Below, piece after piece: positions 42,373 through 53,307 of a DNA stretch of 64,000 bases. The stretch is from Acutalibacter muris (GTDB lineage: Bacteria > Bacillota > Clostridia > Oscillospirales > Acutalibacteraceae). The first letter of the stretch is position 1; every line of letters starts with the position of its first letter. A program made the translations under genes and the position numbers. The stretch is taken from positions 1,178,001 to 1,242,000 of the forward strand of contig NZ_CP021422.1 in the NCBI RefSeq assembly GCF_002201475.1, written 5' to 3'. Below the pieces are notes generated by a model. It was not told where the DNA came from, did not search any database, and saw only the letters and a list, made by a program, of their open reading frames with translations.

Positions 42373-44277
42373 GTGCTTATCAAAAAAGAATTGCAGAATC
42401 TTCCCCTGTCCCCTGCTCCTGACCCTACGAAGAAGATCCCTCTGACAGCCGGGGCAAAAATCCATCAGTTACCCCGCTGTGGCAGAATCCTTGCGCTTGA
42501 CGTGTACCAACAGCGCAAACTGCTCTTCCGCTTCTTCTCGGATGGAAAAAATTGCATCACCTGGAGCGAGCATCCTGGGAAGCCCGGGTGGACGAAAAAG
42601 AATCTTTTTCAGTTTGACGGTATCAAATACCAGGCAATTTCAATCAGGCCCTGCTCAGTAAAAAGAATCACCCACATTTTGAAGGCCAATCCTTCCTCAC
42701 TGAACGTCCTGCATCAGACGGAGGAATGCGTAGGAGAGTTCATTGAGCGCTTCCATAAGCAGAAAAAAGAGAGGGCCAGGGATGCAAAATGCCGGCTCAT
42801 GGAGCAGCACCTGGATATGTTCCCCGCCTACCCCGACGACCTGGACGAGTTTTGCGAGAACCATGTGTTCCACCGCTCCATTGTCTACCTTTCTAAACTG
42901 GAAAAAGGCAAACGCTGGGGTCGGTGTATGCACTGTGGCAGGGAGTTCCTCCTCGACCGTTCGGTGAAACCGGGCAGCGAGGGTACTTGCCCCAAGTGTA
43001 GCTTTCCCGTCAGGTTCCGGGGCGAAAGGGCTACTAAACCAATTGTGGAGAAGGCAAAAATCTGTATTCCCTCCCGGGTGGACGGCCAGCTGCTCCTTCG
43101 GTACACCGATGTGCGGCGCGTTATCTCTCCTGACGAGAGGGAGCCGGAGTTTGACTATTCAGACTTCTTTCTCAACATCGTTGTTGAAAAGGCTGGCCGG
43201 CAGAAAGCCTACGCATACTGGTGGAGAAGTTATCCGTATTACTGGAGCGGGTGGAGCAGGCTTAAAAACGGCTCGGGGTGCTATAGCTATACCTATGTGT
43301 ACACGGAAAACCTGACGGAAGTTTTTGGCGAGCAATACTGTCACGTTGACCTGCAGGCTGGTTTGAGAGACCTGCTTCGGCCCATTGACTTTGCCGGGAT
43401 TCTACGGAATCTGCAAAATATTCCCCAAGCGGAGTACCTGTTCAAGCTGGGCCTTCCGGGTCTGGCGGCAGGCCTGTCGCTAAAGGAATCCGGCGCTGCC
43501 AGCTTTTCTGAACTGACCGGCGTAAGCAAACAGTATCTTCCCATTTTAAGGGAAACTCAGGCGGGGAAAGGTGAAATAAATCTGCTTGCAGAATCCCAAA
43601 AGTGGGTGCCCTTCGAGGTGTTCCGCGAGCTGTGTGCTTTGAATTTGGACATAACCGGCCTGACCACCATGCAAAGCATCATGGAGTATAACAGCCTGGG
43701 ACGAGTGCTGCGGTACTTGCAGGGCCAGAAGAAAATCAAAAAGACCTATGCAAATTTGCTTGGCCTATATCGGGATTACTTAGATATGGCCAGGAACCTG
43801 GGCTGCAACCTGAAGAAAAAGGCCATTTTGGAGCCCCGCGACCTGAAAGCCCAGCATGACCTCTTAGCAGAGCAGCTTGCCGCGCACAAGACGGAGAAAG
43901 AGAACTTGCTGCTGCCCCACGCCATTGAGAACGGCCTGTACGAGTGGGCACAGGAGTACGCCAGCGAGGATTATTGCGTTGTGTACCCCCAGACCAAGAA
44001 CGACTTCATCAATGAGGGCCGCATCCTGCACCACTGTGTTGGGAACGCCAGCTACTATGACCGGCACGTTCTTGGCCGGAGCATGGTGTTTTTTATCCGC
44101 CGGGCGAGTCAGCCGGAGAAACCGTTCTTCACCACTGAAATCGACATGGATGCTGGAAGGATCAAGCAGCTCTATGGTTTTAGCGACTGCTCCGCACCGA
44201 AGGAGGTGCGGGGGTTTGTGGAAGGGTTTGTTCGGGCGGCTATGCGGTGGAGAAATGCAGAACGGATGGCAGGGTAA
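42373..44277 (+). CDS. PcfJ-like protein
   Basis: 634 residues from GTG 42373 behind GAGGGGGTG. A central zinc-ribbon (CMHCGREF ... GTCPKCSFPV, ~residues 185-220) precedes aromatic-rich WWRSYPYYWSGWSRL. The conserved C-terminal block has ILHHCVGNASYYDRHVLGRSMVFFIRR and FFTTEIDMDAGRIKQLYG, the hallmark of PcfJ-like proteins of conjugative plasmids and ICEs. It is paired with PcfK as usual. The molecular role is unknown; the HHC/H..C pattern suggests catalysis or metal binding. Confidence 0.85.
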   Translation: MLIKKELQNLPLSPAPDPTKKIPLTAGAKIHQLPRCGRILALDVYQQRKLLFRFFSDGKNCITWSEHPGKPGWTKKNLFQFDGIKYQAISIRPCSVKRITHILKANPSSLNVLHQTEECVGEFIERFHKQKKERARDAKCRLMEQHLDMFPAYPDDLDEFCENHVFHRSIVYLSKLEKGKRWGRCMHCGREFLLDRSVKPGSEGTCPKCSFPVRFRGERATKPIVEKAKICIPSRVDGQLLLRYTDVRRVISPDEREPEFDYSDFFLNIVVEKAGRQKAYAYWWRSYPYYWSGWSRLKNGSGCYSYTYVYTENLTEVFGEQYCHVDLQAGLRDLLRPIDFAGILRNLQNIPQAEYLFKLGLPGLAAGLSLKESGAASFSELTGVSKQYLPILRETQAGKGEINLLAESQKWVPFEVFRELCALNLDITGLTTMQSIMEYNSLGRVLRYLQGQKKIKKTYANLLGLYRDYLDMARNLGCNLKKKAILEPRDLKAQHDLLAEQLAAHKTEKENLLLPHAIENGLYEWAQEYASEDYCVVYPQTKNDFINEGRILHHCVGNASYYDRHVLGRSMVFFIRRASQPEKPFFTTEIDMDAGRIKQLYGFSDCSAPKEVRGFVEGFVRAAMRWRNAERMAG

Positions 44278-44304
44278 GTTTCTCAATAGAATTCGTGCAA
44301 ACTA

Positions 44305-44333
44305 TTGAAATCTTCGTGCAAATGGCATATACT
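44305..44333 (+). promoter_or_regulatory. Promoter/operator of the DinJ/YafQ operon
   Basis: TTGAAA (44305-44310), 17-bp spacer, TATACT (44328-44333). A direct repeat TTCGTGCAAA (starting near 44292 and 44313) overlaps the -35 and spacer and is a likely site for the antitoxin complex. Confidence 0.75.
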
Positions 44334-44362
44334 ATATGTATCAGTCGAAAGGAGATGGTCAT

Positions 44363-44641
44363 ATGGCCGGTACAACAACAAATATCAGCATCCGCATGGA
44401 TGCTGACTTGAAAGCACAGGCAGACGCTCTTTTTGCGGAGCTTGGCATGAATCTTTCTACCGCATTTAATATCTTTGTCCGGCAGTCGCTGCGGGAGGGC
44501 AGGATACCCTTTGACATTTCTCTGAATCAGCCCAACCAAGAGACCGTTGCGGCCATGCTGGAGGCGGAAAGGATTGCAAAAGACCCATCCGTAAAGGGGT
44601 ATAATGATTTGGATGAGTTGTTTGCGGATCTGCGCTCATGA
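44363..44641 (+). CDS. dinJ: Type II antitoxin, RelB/DinJ family
   Basis: 92 residues; ATG 44363 with AAAGGAGATGG upstream. TTTNISIRMDADLKAQADALFAELGMNLSTAFNIFVRQSLREGRIPF is the classic RelB/DinJ ribbon-helix-helix. Overlaps the toxin by ATGA. Represses its own promoter. Confidence 0.88.
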   Translation: MAGTTTNISIRMDADLKAQADALFAELGMNLSTAFNIFVRQSLREGRIPFDISLNQPNQETVAAMLEAERIAKDPSVKGYNDLDELFADLRS

Positions 44642-44928
44642 GAAAAACAAAGTATATTGTCAAGGTCACGACCCAGTTTAGGAAAGACTACAAAATGGCC
44701 CTGAAGCGCAATCTTAATATCCGATTGCTTGAGGAAGTGGTTGCTGCTCTGTCTATGGGCAATTCCCTGCCCGAAAAGAACCGGGATCACAGTCTATCCG
44801 GGAACTGGGCCGGCTACCGGGAATGCCATATTCTGCCGGATTGGCTGCTGGTATACCGCATCGAAAACGATGTTCTTGTGTTGACATTATCACGAACGGG
44901 AACACACAGCGACCTGTTTGGAAAATAG
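44638..44928 (+). CDS. yafQ: Type II toxin, YafQ family mRNA endonuclease
   Basis: 96 residues. KYIVKVTTQFRKDYKMALKRN, then DHSLSGNWAGYRECHILPDWLLVYRI and TLSRTGTHSDLF give the YafQ signature, with the His residues used for ribosome-dependent mRNA cleavage. Translationally coupled to the DinJ-like antitoxin. A second stabilising module 4 kb from the ParE-type pair. Confidence 0.88.
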   Translation: MRKTKYIVKVTTQFRKDYKMALKRNLNIRLLEEVVAALSMGNSLPEKNRDHSLSGNWAGYRECHILPDWLLVYRIENDVLVLTLSRTGTHSDLFGK

Positions 44929-44939
44929 CTCTTTAATCA

Positions 44940-45022
44940 GGTATCAGGCTTATCATTTAAGCAAACACAAACAATCCGATTTACAAAAGCGTCTGAAAGT
45001 TTTTTCAACTTCCAGGCGCTTT
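44940..45022 (+). ncRNA. Repeated attenuator leader L2
   Basis: GTATCAGG, AAGCAAACACA, then ATCCGATTTACAAAAGCGTCTGA (44973-44995), close to L1 and L3. It ends in a terminator: AAGCGTCTGaAAGTT pairs with AACTTcCAGGCGCTT, then TTCC. No promoter of its own is evident, so it probably acts on transcripts from upstream. Confidence 0.55.
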
Positions 45023-45056
45023 TCCTATTTCAAGAAAACGAAGGAGAGAGCACAAA

Positions 45057-45218
45057 ATGAAAAGAATCAATGCCCGCTGACCACTATACGATGAATGTGG
45101 GCGGAAGAAATGCGAGTACCAATTCAGAGAGCTGGATTGCCCCTACTATTGGGCCAACGCCCGCCCAGATTCGGAGATCCCAGACCAGGAGGCCATTCGG
45201 TATGAAAAGCACGACTGA
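45057..45218 (+). pseudogene. Small Cys-containing gene with early in-frame TGA
   Basis: ATG 45057 has AAGGAGAG upstream. The frame reads MKRINAR, TGA (45078-45080), then PLYDECGRKKCEYQFRELD CPYYWANARPDSEIPDQEA... to TGA at 45216. The part after the TGA looks coding (Cys/Tyr/Trp-rich, no other stop), and its end overlaps the next gene as co-expressed genes do. Either a broken gene or one needing readthrough. Confidence 0.5.
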
Positions 45219-45633
45219 TTATCACCAGATAATTGCCACAGCATTGACGGCGATTGCTGAACCCAATGAGGCCGAGCGTCCGAAGCTTCTGCAATCCGCT
45301 GCTTTGGCTGAACTGGAAATTACCTTGAACCGATATTCAGAGCGCTGCTATGACCCCGCTCTACTGTGCGCAATCGCAAGTAAGAAAGCCCGCTGGATCA
45401 CAGAGGCAACCACTAAAAAGGATATCCAGTCCATTCTGAATCCTCCCGCGCCCCGGTATGACGGAAACAAGTTCTACCCGGACAAATATATGCCTCCCGA
45501 GGAGGAGGCGATCCGCTGGAGTGAAACCTCCTTGCGTGCGCCCCTCAATGAAGCTGGATTTAAGCGGTACATGGAGGTGTTTCAGCAGGTATTTCATAAA
45601 TCAGTGGAGGCGATTCTGAGTGAAAAAAGATAG
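45202..45633 (+). CDS. Conjugative-element protein of unknown function
   Basis: 143 residues from ATG 45202, which overlaps the preceding small frame and has GGAGG just upstream; the same frame is open earlier but lies antiphase over the small gene. Helical N-terminal half (YHQIIATALTAIAEPNEAERPKLLQSAALAELEITLNRY). The C-terminal half has NKFYPDKYMPPEEEAIRWSE. No known domain. Confidence 0.5.
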   Translation: MKSTTDYHQIIATALTAIAEPNEAERPKLLQSAALAELEITLNRYSERCYDPALLCAIASKKARWITEATTKKDIQSILNPPAPRYDGNKFYPDKYMPPEEEAIRWSETSLRAPLNEAGFKRYMEVFQQVFHKSVEAILSEKR

Positions 45634-45650
45634 TTTTCCCAAGATTGCCC

Positions 45651-45679
45651 TTGCCTTTTCCAGCAAAAGCTGGTATACT
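45651..45679 (+). promoter_or_regulatory. Promoter of backbone leader L3 (DNA ligase operon)
   Basis: TTGCCT (45651-45656), 17-bp spacer, TATACT (45674-45679). Confidence 0.72.
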
Positions 45680-47914
<2,235 letters not shown>

Positions 47915-47998
47915 TTAGCCAGAAGAAAGTGGCGGGGCAGGTGACTGTCCCGCGCTTTCTATATATAGCGATAATAATAAGGAAAGGCAAAATATCAT

Positions 47999-48694
47999 AT
48001 GGCAATTTTTGTACAAAACGTAATACAGATGGAGGGGATTGCCTCCCTTCCCCTGTTCACGAAAAGAAACGGCTCTCTGGAGTTCGACTTCAATAAGCTG
48101 CTCCCCATGCCGGAATCTCTGGATGTGGAAGCAGGCTCGCTGGAAAACGTGGCAATCGAGGCGGCTATCCGGAAGGTTGCCCACAGAAGTCACCCATTCC
48201 AAAAGGCACAGGCTGTTCCGGCCATGAGCGACGAGCAGTTCGCAAAGCAGGTCGCCATTCACGCAAGGCCCGAGGATGAGCTCAGTAAACTCGGCCTTCA
48301 GTATATCAGCAATAAAGTGCTGTATGGCGCGGCAACCTGGTATGACTGGTGCTGTCATAACTGGGGAACAAGATCCAACGCGTACCACACGAAAGTCGCG
48401 AATGACGATATGCTCATCTTCACCACGTCATGGATCCCGCCGATCCGGGTGATTGGCGCATTAGCCCAGAGGTATCCCCAGGCAGTTATCAATCACTGGT
48501 GGGCCGACGAGGAAATAGGGAACAATGCCGGTTATGCAAAATACTTCCAGGGGAAGGCTGAAATAAAGGAGTTCTATATGGATGGCAGCAGCGAGGCTTA
48601 TGATACCTATGCTTTCTGCTGGGCGACAGCCCCTTCCTATATCAAAATGAATGTGGGCAATGCCACAGGCGCAACTGGCGGGAGGATTTTATGA
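47999..48694 (+). CDS. Api92-like protein with ferredoxin-like fold (DUF1281)
   Basis: 231 residues, ATG 47999 after AAGGAAAGG. WYDWCCHNWGTRSNAYHTKV, followed by FTTSWIPPIRVIGALAQRYP, is the hallmark of the Api92/DUF1281 family found in phages, plasmids and conjugative elements. The N-terminal ~90 residues look different from most members, so they may be an added domain. Function unknown. Overlaps the next gene by ATGA. Confidence 0.75.
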   Translation: MAIFVQNVIQMEGIASLPLFTKRNGSLEFDFNKLLPMPESLDVEAGSLENVAIEAAIRKVAHRSHPFQKAQAVPAMSDEQFAKQVAIHARPEDELSKLGLQYISNKVLYGAATWYDWCCHNWGTRSNAYHTKVANDDMLIFTTSWIPPIRVIGALAQRYPQAVINHWWADEEIGNNAGYAKYFQGKAEIKEFYMDGSSEAYDTYAFCWATAPSYIKMNVGNATGATGGRIL

Positions 48695-48915
48695 CTATGG
48701 CTAAGATCAGCCGTATCATCTCCGGCAGCCCGGTGCGACCCATCGCCGTGGGCGAACCGGCGTTGATCCATGAGGGTAACGGCCTGAGAAGAACTACCCC
48801 GGTCTTGAATGTGCGGCGTGTGTCACCCGGCGAGGTTCGCTTCGAGACCAAAAACACACAGTATGTCCTAAAAATATCCCCTGCAAATAGAATAACAAAG
48901 GAGCAAATCACATGA
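48691..48915 (+). CDS. Small element protein, unknown
   Basis: 74 residues, ATG 48691 with GGGAGG before it. Basic, beta-rich (VRRVSPGEVRFETKNTQYVL). Coupled by overlaps to both neighbours. No family recognised. Confidence 0.5.
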   Translation: MTMAKISRIISGSPVRPIAVGEPALIHEGNGLRRTTPVLNVRRVSPGEVRFETKNTQYVLKISPANRITKEQIT

Positions 48916-49703
48916 AAGCGTTTGAAAAAAGCTGCTATCTCCTGCCTTGGCCGGAGGTGTCGGAAATCCTGACTGACGAGGTTGAAAAGCATCTCGGCCG
49001 CCATGTCCCATGCTGGGCAAAATACGAGGACGAAAGCTTCTGGTGCACAGACCAGCCTGTTTTGCCCCTACACGAGGCCTGCCAAATCATGCTCCTCAGC
49101 GGTTTTCCCGCTGAGGACTGGCAGGACACTCTCCCGGACGAGGGAGGAAACACGGTAAACGGCTTTGGCATGGAGCTTAGCGAGCATCTGCTCCGTAAGG
49201 GCCTTGGCTTTGCCTGGATGCGGCAGATCATCGCCCCGGAGGGACTGTGGCTGGTGGGCGTTTACGATAAAAAGGAGCGCCAGCCGGAGCCTGCCATGAT
49301 TGACGGCTTGGAAGTGTGCTTTGAGGAGTTGAAGTCCAAGGACGAGCTTTTCACTTTCTTTGATGAGGGTTCCTGCACCCATGCCGCCCTGATGGAGTTC
49401 TGTGAAGACTATAAAAAGCACTACGGAAACGACCTGTGCTGGCCCTACCCCCTTGCGGAAGATAAGCATTTGGGCTTGTTCCTGGTGCTCGTTAAGGAAG
49501 GCGTGCTTTGCCTGCCATATGATGGGTTTGACGGTGAGACCTATGAGTTTTTCGACCTCAAGGATGCCAGGCTGCTTCAGGCAAAACAGGTTATGCAGTT
49601 AGCAGCAGATTGGCAGTTTTTCTCCCAGGGCTTGCTCGGAGCGTTAAGTGACATGGCCGCATATCTCGCAAAGCAGGAGGGTAATCAGCATGAAACAGCC
49701 TGA
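48912..49703 (+). CDS. Conjugative-element protein of unknown function
   Basis: 263 residues, ATG 48912 overlapping the previous stop, with AAAGGAG upstream. Acidic, Trp/Phe-rich (LPWPEVSEILTDEVEKHLG; FWCTDQPVLPLHEACQIML). No transmembrane segment or catalytic motif seen. It lies in a run of soluble accessory genes on the backbone. Confidence 0.5.
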   Translation: MKAFEKSCYLLPWPEVSEILTDEVEKHLGRHVPCWAKYEDESFWCTDQPVLPLHEACQIMLLSGFPAEDWQDTLPDEGGNTVNGFGMELSEHLLRKGLGFAWMRQIIAPEGLWLVGVYDKKERQPEPAMIDGLEVCFEELKSKDELFTFFDEGSCTHAALMEFCEDYKKHYGNDLCWPYPLAEDKHLGLFLVLVKEGVLCLPYDGFDGETYEFFDLKDARLLQAKQVMQLAADWQFFSQGLLGALSDMAAYLAKQEGNQHETA

Positions 49704-50280
49704 TGTCCCCCTTTGGAGAAAGTCCATGCTCCAGCACCTGAATCTGGACGATATTCTGAAAATATTATATGAGATTGCGGAAAACGGCGACCCGTTCGGC
49801 TACGAAAGCTCTGAAAGCGGGTACTATCAGGACTACAAGGAGCAGTTCGACGAGCTGGCCCTCGGCGCAAGTTCCTTGCTGGATGCGCTGACGGAGCATG
49901 ACCTTCGGGAGCACTGGGACGATATGGCAGTCTGTCTTTTGGGGCAGACCACGACCGTCATGGGCTACGATTCCGTAGAGATGGATTACTACCACATGAC
50001 AGACCCATACTGCGAGAATTTAGCGATTAAGGAGGCACAGAAACGTCTGGAACAACTGACAAAGGCAGACCTAATCCGCACATTTCGAACCGTGATGGTG
50101 GTGCTGACCTCATTCTTCGACATCAAGGCCGCCCACGACTGCCTCACATCTATTGTGCAGGAGTTGGACGAACGGGCGGCAATCATGGACCGGCGGCTCA
50201 AGGTCGCTTTTGCGGCCAAGGACGAGGCAGAGGCGAAAAAGTTACTGAATACGCTCCCGGGCAGAGCCTGGGTGGAATAG
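49690..50280 (+). CDS. Conjugative-element protein of unknown function
   Basis: 196 residues from ATG 49690 (GGAGG nine bases before), overlapping the end of the previous gene by 14 nt. Helical and strongly acidic in the middle (YESSESGYYQDYKEQFDEL), basic near the end. No domain recognised. Confidence 0.5.
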   Translation: MKQPDVPLWRKSMLQHLNLDDILKILYEIAENGDPFGYESSESGYYQDYKEQFDELALGASSLLDALTEHDLREHWDDMAVCLLGQTTTVMGYDSVEMDYYHMTDPYCENLAIKEAQKRLEQLTKADLIRTFRTVMVVLTSFFDIKAAHDCLTSIVQELDERAAIMDRRLKVAFAAKDEAEAKKLLNTLPGRAWVE

Positions 50281-50290
50281 GAGAATCAAT

Positions 50291-51001
50291 ATGAACGCAA
50301 GAATTAAGGAAATTCTCAAGGAGTATGAGAGCAACCAGCTTGAACCTGATGAGCCCTTTCGGTTCCATTGCACCATGTGCGGCAAGTGTTGTATCAACCG
50401 CGAGGACATCCTGCTCAACCCCAGGGACATGTACAACCTGGCGAAAGAGCTGAAAATGACCCCGCGCGAGGTGATGAACGCTTACTGTGAGACCTACATA
50501 GGCAGCGATTCGCGCCTACCTGTGGTGCGGCTGAAACCCAGAGGGGAAATCAAGCGTTGCCCGTTGCTCAAGGATACAAAATGTTCTGTACACAGGGCAA
50601 AGCCGACGGTATGTGCGCTGTTCCCTATTGGCAGGGGGATCGTTCAAAAGAAGGGCAGCACCGTCGCGCTGACCGCAAAGGACATTCGGTACTTCCTGAC
50701 CGACCCCGGCTGTGGGGACGATTCCGAGACCCATACCGTCCGGGAGTGGCTGGAGGATTTTGGCCTTCCGGTGGAGGATGAGTTCTTTGTCGAATGGCAA
50801 AAGTGTCTTGTAGAGCTGAGCCAACGCTTTCGTAGGTTGGAAAAGAAATTGGGAGCGGATATGGGGCCGATCTGGAGTCTCACCGGGACGATCTTTTTCC
50901 TGATGTATGAGATGGAGAAGCCCTTCGAGCCTCAGTTCAAGACCCATCTGGGTGAAGTCTATGAAATGATATATGAGCTGGCAGAGGAGGGCGGCAAATG
51001 A
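50291..51001 (+). CDS. YkgJ-family cysteine-cluster protein
   Basis: 236 residues, ATG 50291. The FHCTMCGKCC cluster (~residues 25-34), followed later by RCPLLKDTKCSVHRAKPTVCALFP, is the YkgJ/FliB-type metal-binding pattern with eight conserved cysteines. The C-terminal half is helical. Members bind zinc or an iron-sulfur cluster; the role in the element is unknown. Overlaps the next gene by ATGA. Confidence 0.78.
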   Translation: MNARIKEILKEYESNQLEPDEPFRFHCTMCGKCCINREDILLNPRDMYNLAKELKMTPREVMNAYCETYIGSDSRLPVVRLKPRGEIKRCPLLKDTKCSVHRAKPTVCALFPIGRGIVQKKGSTVALTAKDIRYFLTDPGCGDDSETHTVREWLEDFGLPVEDEFFVEWQKCLVELSQRFRRLEKKLGADMGPIWSLTGTIFFLMYEMEKPFEPQFKTHLGEVYEMIYELAEEGGK

Positions 51002-51246
51002 CATGCCCTCACTGTGGCGGCTTGCTAAAAAAGGATACCATCAACAATGTTACACCCCGGGCTGGACAGTTCATCGTTATCTATGGTGTTCCATGCTGCA
51101 AATGCGTGGATTGCGGCACTGTCCTTTACAGGGGACATGTGATGCAAAAGCTGGAAAAGATGGTGGATGACACGCCAAAAGCTGCCGGGAAGGTCGTTAT
51201 GCTGGGCTATCCCGATTCAGATATGGAGGTATATAATGGACACTGA
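50998..51246 (+). CDS. YgiT-type zinc-finger protein
   Basis: 82 residues. MTCPHCGGLLKKDTINN ... GVPCCKCVDCGTVL gives two CxxC pairs typical of YgiT (MqsA N-terminal) zinc fingers. No HTH domain follows, so it is not a full MqsA antitoxin. Coupled to the YkgJ-like gene upstream and overlapping the next gene. Confidence 0.7.
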   Translation: MTCPHCGGLLKKDTINNVTPRAGQFIVIYGVPCCKCVDCGTVLYRGHVMQKLEKMVDDTPKAAGKVVMLGYPDSDMEVYNGH

Positions 51247-51922
51247 CCGCAACGAACACCAGATTATCCGCAAAGACGCCCGCGCCTGCTTCGTGGAGAC
51301 CCTGAACGACTCCTTCGAGTTCGGCAAGGTACATTTTGGCTTTGCCACCTATGACATGAAGCTCCCAGCGGGCCAGCGGCAGACCAATTCCGTCCACATC
51401 TATATGGCGGTTGACGAGTTTCTGGAGCTGTGCCGCAAGCTCTGCTCCGGCGAACTACGGCATATGATGATCCAGCGCTTGAAAGAGAGCAACAAGGAGC
51501 CCCTTTACAAATGCCTCGGCGGCACCTCGGCTGAGAAGCTTGCGAAAATCAACCGCTCCCGTCCCGACGGCATGAGCCTGTCCCGCACTGCTGAGCTGGT
51601 ATGCGGCAAGAACGGCAACTTCCTGTTCGTGGCCAGCAGCGGCCCCGGCGAGTCCAACAAGACCGGGCTTATCGTGCCGAGGTTTGGGAACAAGCCGGAG
51701 AACCATGTATCGGTAAGCATGACCTATGAGAGCTTTAGCGGACTGATGCTGACGACTAAGGCCCACTATGAGGCATGGCTGGCGGCTTGGTACGCCAAAC
51801 AAGCGGTGGCAAAAAAGGATGCCCCTCCCAAACTGGAGCGGATTCCGGCACAACCAAAAGAGCGCGTCCCTGAGCCGGTTTACTCTGTGGAGCCGGGGTA
51901 TGGGGCGGTTGCGATGTTCTAA
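51236..51922 (+). CDS. Conjugative-element protein of unknown function
   Basis: 228 residues from ATG 51236 (GGAGG eight bases before, inside the previous gene). Contains FGKVHFGFATYDMKLPAGQRQ and a Pro/Lys-rich tail (LERIPAQPKERVPEPVYSVEP). The middle part could bind single-stranded nucleic acid, but no domain is identified. Last gene before a new promoter. Confidence 0.5.
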   Translation: MDTDRNEHQIIRKDARACFVETLNDSFEFGKVHFGFATYDMKLPAGQRQTNSVHIYMAVDEFLELCRKLCSGELRHMMIQRLKESNKEPLYKCLGGTSAEKLAKINRSRPDGMSLSRTAELVCGKNGNFLFVASSGPGESNKTGLIVPRFGNKPENHVSVSMTYESFSGLMLTTKAHYEAWLAAWYAKQAVAKKDAPPKLERIPAQPKERVPEPVYSVEPGYGAVAMF

Positions 51923-51965
51923 AGTTTTTTGACGGCGTGGCTTTTGGGCTGCGCCGTTTCTTTTG

Positions 51966-51994
51966 TTGCTAAATGCAGTTGAATCTGGTATAAT
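51966..51994 (+). promoter_or_regulatory. Promoter of the small DUF3006-like gene
   Basis: TTGCTA (51966-51971), 17-bp spacer, TATAAT (51989-51994). Confidence 0.72.
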
Positions 51995-52018
51995 ATTCCA
52001 AAGAGAGGAGCGGATATC

Positions 52019-52183
52019 ATGGAGCCAGTTTACTATACAGTCGATTCTATAAACGGCGATTATGCCTATATGACCAGCGACGACGGCGTGGAGAATCAGG
52101 TTGCTATGTTCCTCCTGCCGGAGGGGACGGATGTTGGCAGCAGGCTGTTGTGGGAGAATTTTTCGTGGACTTTGGTAAATTAA
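52019..52183 (+). CDS. Small DUF3006-like protein
   Basis: 54 residues, ATG 52019 with AGAGAGGAG upstream and its own promoter. MEPVYYTVDSINGDYAYMTSDDGVENQVAMFLLPEGTD resembles DUF3006 proteins (short beta proteins ending in LP.G...GD). Function unknown. Confidence 0.55.
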   Translation: MEPVYYTVDSINGDYAYMTSDDGVENQVAMFLLPEGTDVGSRLLWENFSWTLVN

Positions 52184-52288
52184 GCCGGTATAATGGCGCA
52201 AAACAGGCTAATGAAAACGAAGTGCCTACAAATTGCCTATGTCAAGCCGATGACACGGAAATGAGAATCTGCTATAATAATAGCGTGG

Positions 52289-52324
52289 AAAGCTGGCCGA
52301 TACCCTGGGGCCGGCTTTTCAACT
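52289..52324 (+). terminator. Hairpin/attenuator before the zinc-ribbon membrane protein
   Basis: AAAGCTGGCC pairs with GGCCGGCTTTT across a short loop. A TATAAT ~12 nt upstream (near 52274) with a TGACAC -35 may start a transcript that meets it before ATG 52349. Confidence 0.5.
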
Positions 52325-52348
52325 TTATTGTGGAAAGGCTGTTGAAAA

Positions 52349-52690
52349 ATGAAATACTGTCCTTATTGCGGTGCTGCCCTCCCGGACAGCGCCGTATCTT
52401 TCTGCCCGGAATGTGGGAAGTCTTTATCGGAAAGCACCGTGGAGAAGCCTGTCAAGGAGCAAAAGCGGAAGAACAAGCCCACAAAACCCAAGGCTCGCCC
52501 CAAAAAGCCCAAGAGAACTGAACCCCCTGTTGAGGACGGCTACGATGGCTACTACGACGACCGCCTCCCCATAGACGAAGGCCACCGCCGGGACGGCATG
52601 GACAAAAGCATCATCAAAAAGGTGGTAGCGCTGATACTGTGCCTGCTGGTGGTGATTGGGGCCTGCGTTGCAATTTTATATGTTTTGTGA
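52349..52690 (+). CDS. Zinc-ribbon protein with C-terminal membrane anchor
   Basis: 113 residues. KYCPYCGAALPDSAVSFCPECGK (Cys4 zinc-ribbon), a Lys/Pro-rich linker (KPTKPKARPKKPKR), an acidic patch, and a terminal helix (VVALILCLLVVIGACVAILYVL). Tail-anchored with the ribbon in the cytoplasm, a common accessory type in Firmicutes. Function unknown. Confidence 0.65.
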   Translation: MKYCPYCGAALPDSAVSFCPECGKSLSESTVEKPVKEQKRKNKPTKPKARPKKPKRTEPPVEDGYDGYYDDRLPIDEGHRRDGMDKSIIKKVVALILCLLVVIGACVAILYVL

Positions 52691-52752
52691 GTTGCAAACG
52701 GCATTACCCATTCGTGTAATAAGGCAAAATTCAGAAAAAGGAGATATAACCG

Positions 52753-53307
52753 ATGATTTACATATCCAAAGGTACCTCAAAATCCAGCTTGCGTAATCCC
52801 CTCAAAGTGACCCGCTGCGGCAAGACAGTCCAGCTCTCCGGCCTCCAGGCCGAGCTGTGGCGCAAGGGCCGGTACGAGTTTGCGTCCGCTCAGACCAAAG
52901 CCGAGGAGATGGCGCTGACAAGCCTCTCCAGGGCCGGGCTTGCTGAAATCCAGCAGGAGAGCACTGCCACCTTTCGCTACTACGCCCTTACCAGCTGTGT
53001 CCTCTGCCCCACCCAGCGTCCGGGCATCGGGCTTACCACCGGGGAAAAGGAACTCCTCTGCTGGCTGAAGAAAGCGGGCCTGCGTATGACCGTCGCCGAG
53101 CTGGTCTACCTGCGGAGCCGGGATATCCGCCCTGCCCGCAAGCTGCTCCGGGCAAGAAACCGGCAGGCGCTTGTGGAGAGAATCTATAATCCCCACAACA
53201 TTGCGGACAACCTCTTGGAGCAGCAGATGGAGTCGGCGGGCTGCCGAGACGAGGTAGTGGCAGATTTGCTGTCACTGTTGCGGAAAAAGAGGCTGGTGCT
53301 GCTGTGA
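52753..53307 (+). CDS. Conjugative-element protein of unknown function
   Basis: 184 residues, ATG 52753 after AAAAGGAG. Basic and helical, with winged-helix-like stretches (LSGLQAELWRKGRYEFASAQTKAEEMALTSLSRAGLAEIQQE). This suggests DNA binding, but no family is recognised. Overlaps the next gene by ATGA-like coupling. Confidence 0.5.
   Translation: MIYISKGTSKSSLRNPLKVTRCGKTVQLSGLQAELWRKGRYEFASAQTKAEEMALTSLSRAGLAEIQQESTATFRYYALTSCVLCPTQRPGIGLTTGEKELLCWLKKAGLRMTVAELVYLRSRDIRPARKLLRARNRQALVERIYNPHNIADNLLEQQMESAGCRDEVVADLLSLLRKKRLVLL

Noticed and set aside
50998..51246. MqsA-type antitoxin
   Set aside because: Only the zinc-finger half is present; no helix-turn-helix and no MqsR-like toxin is adjacent.
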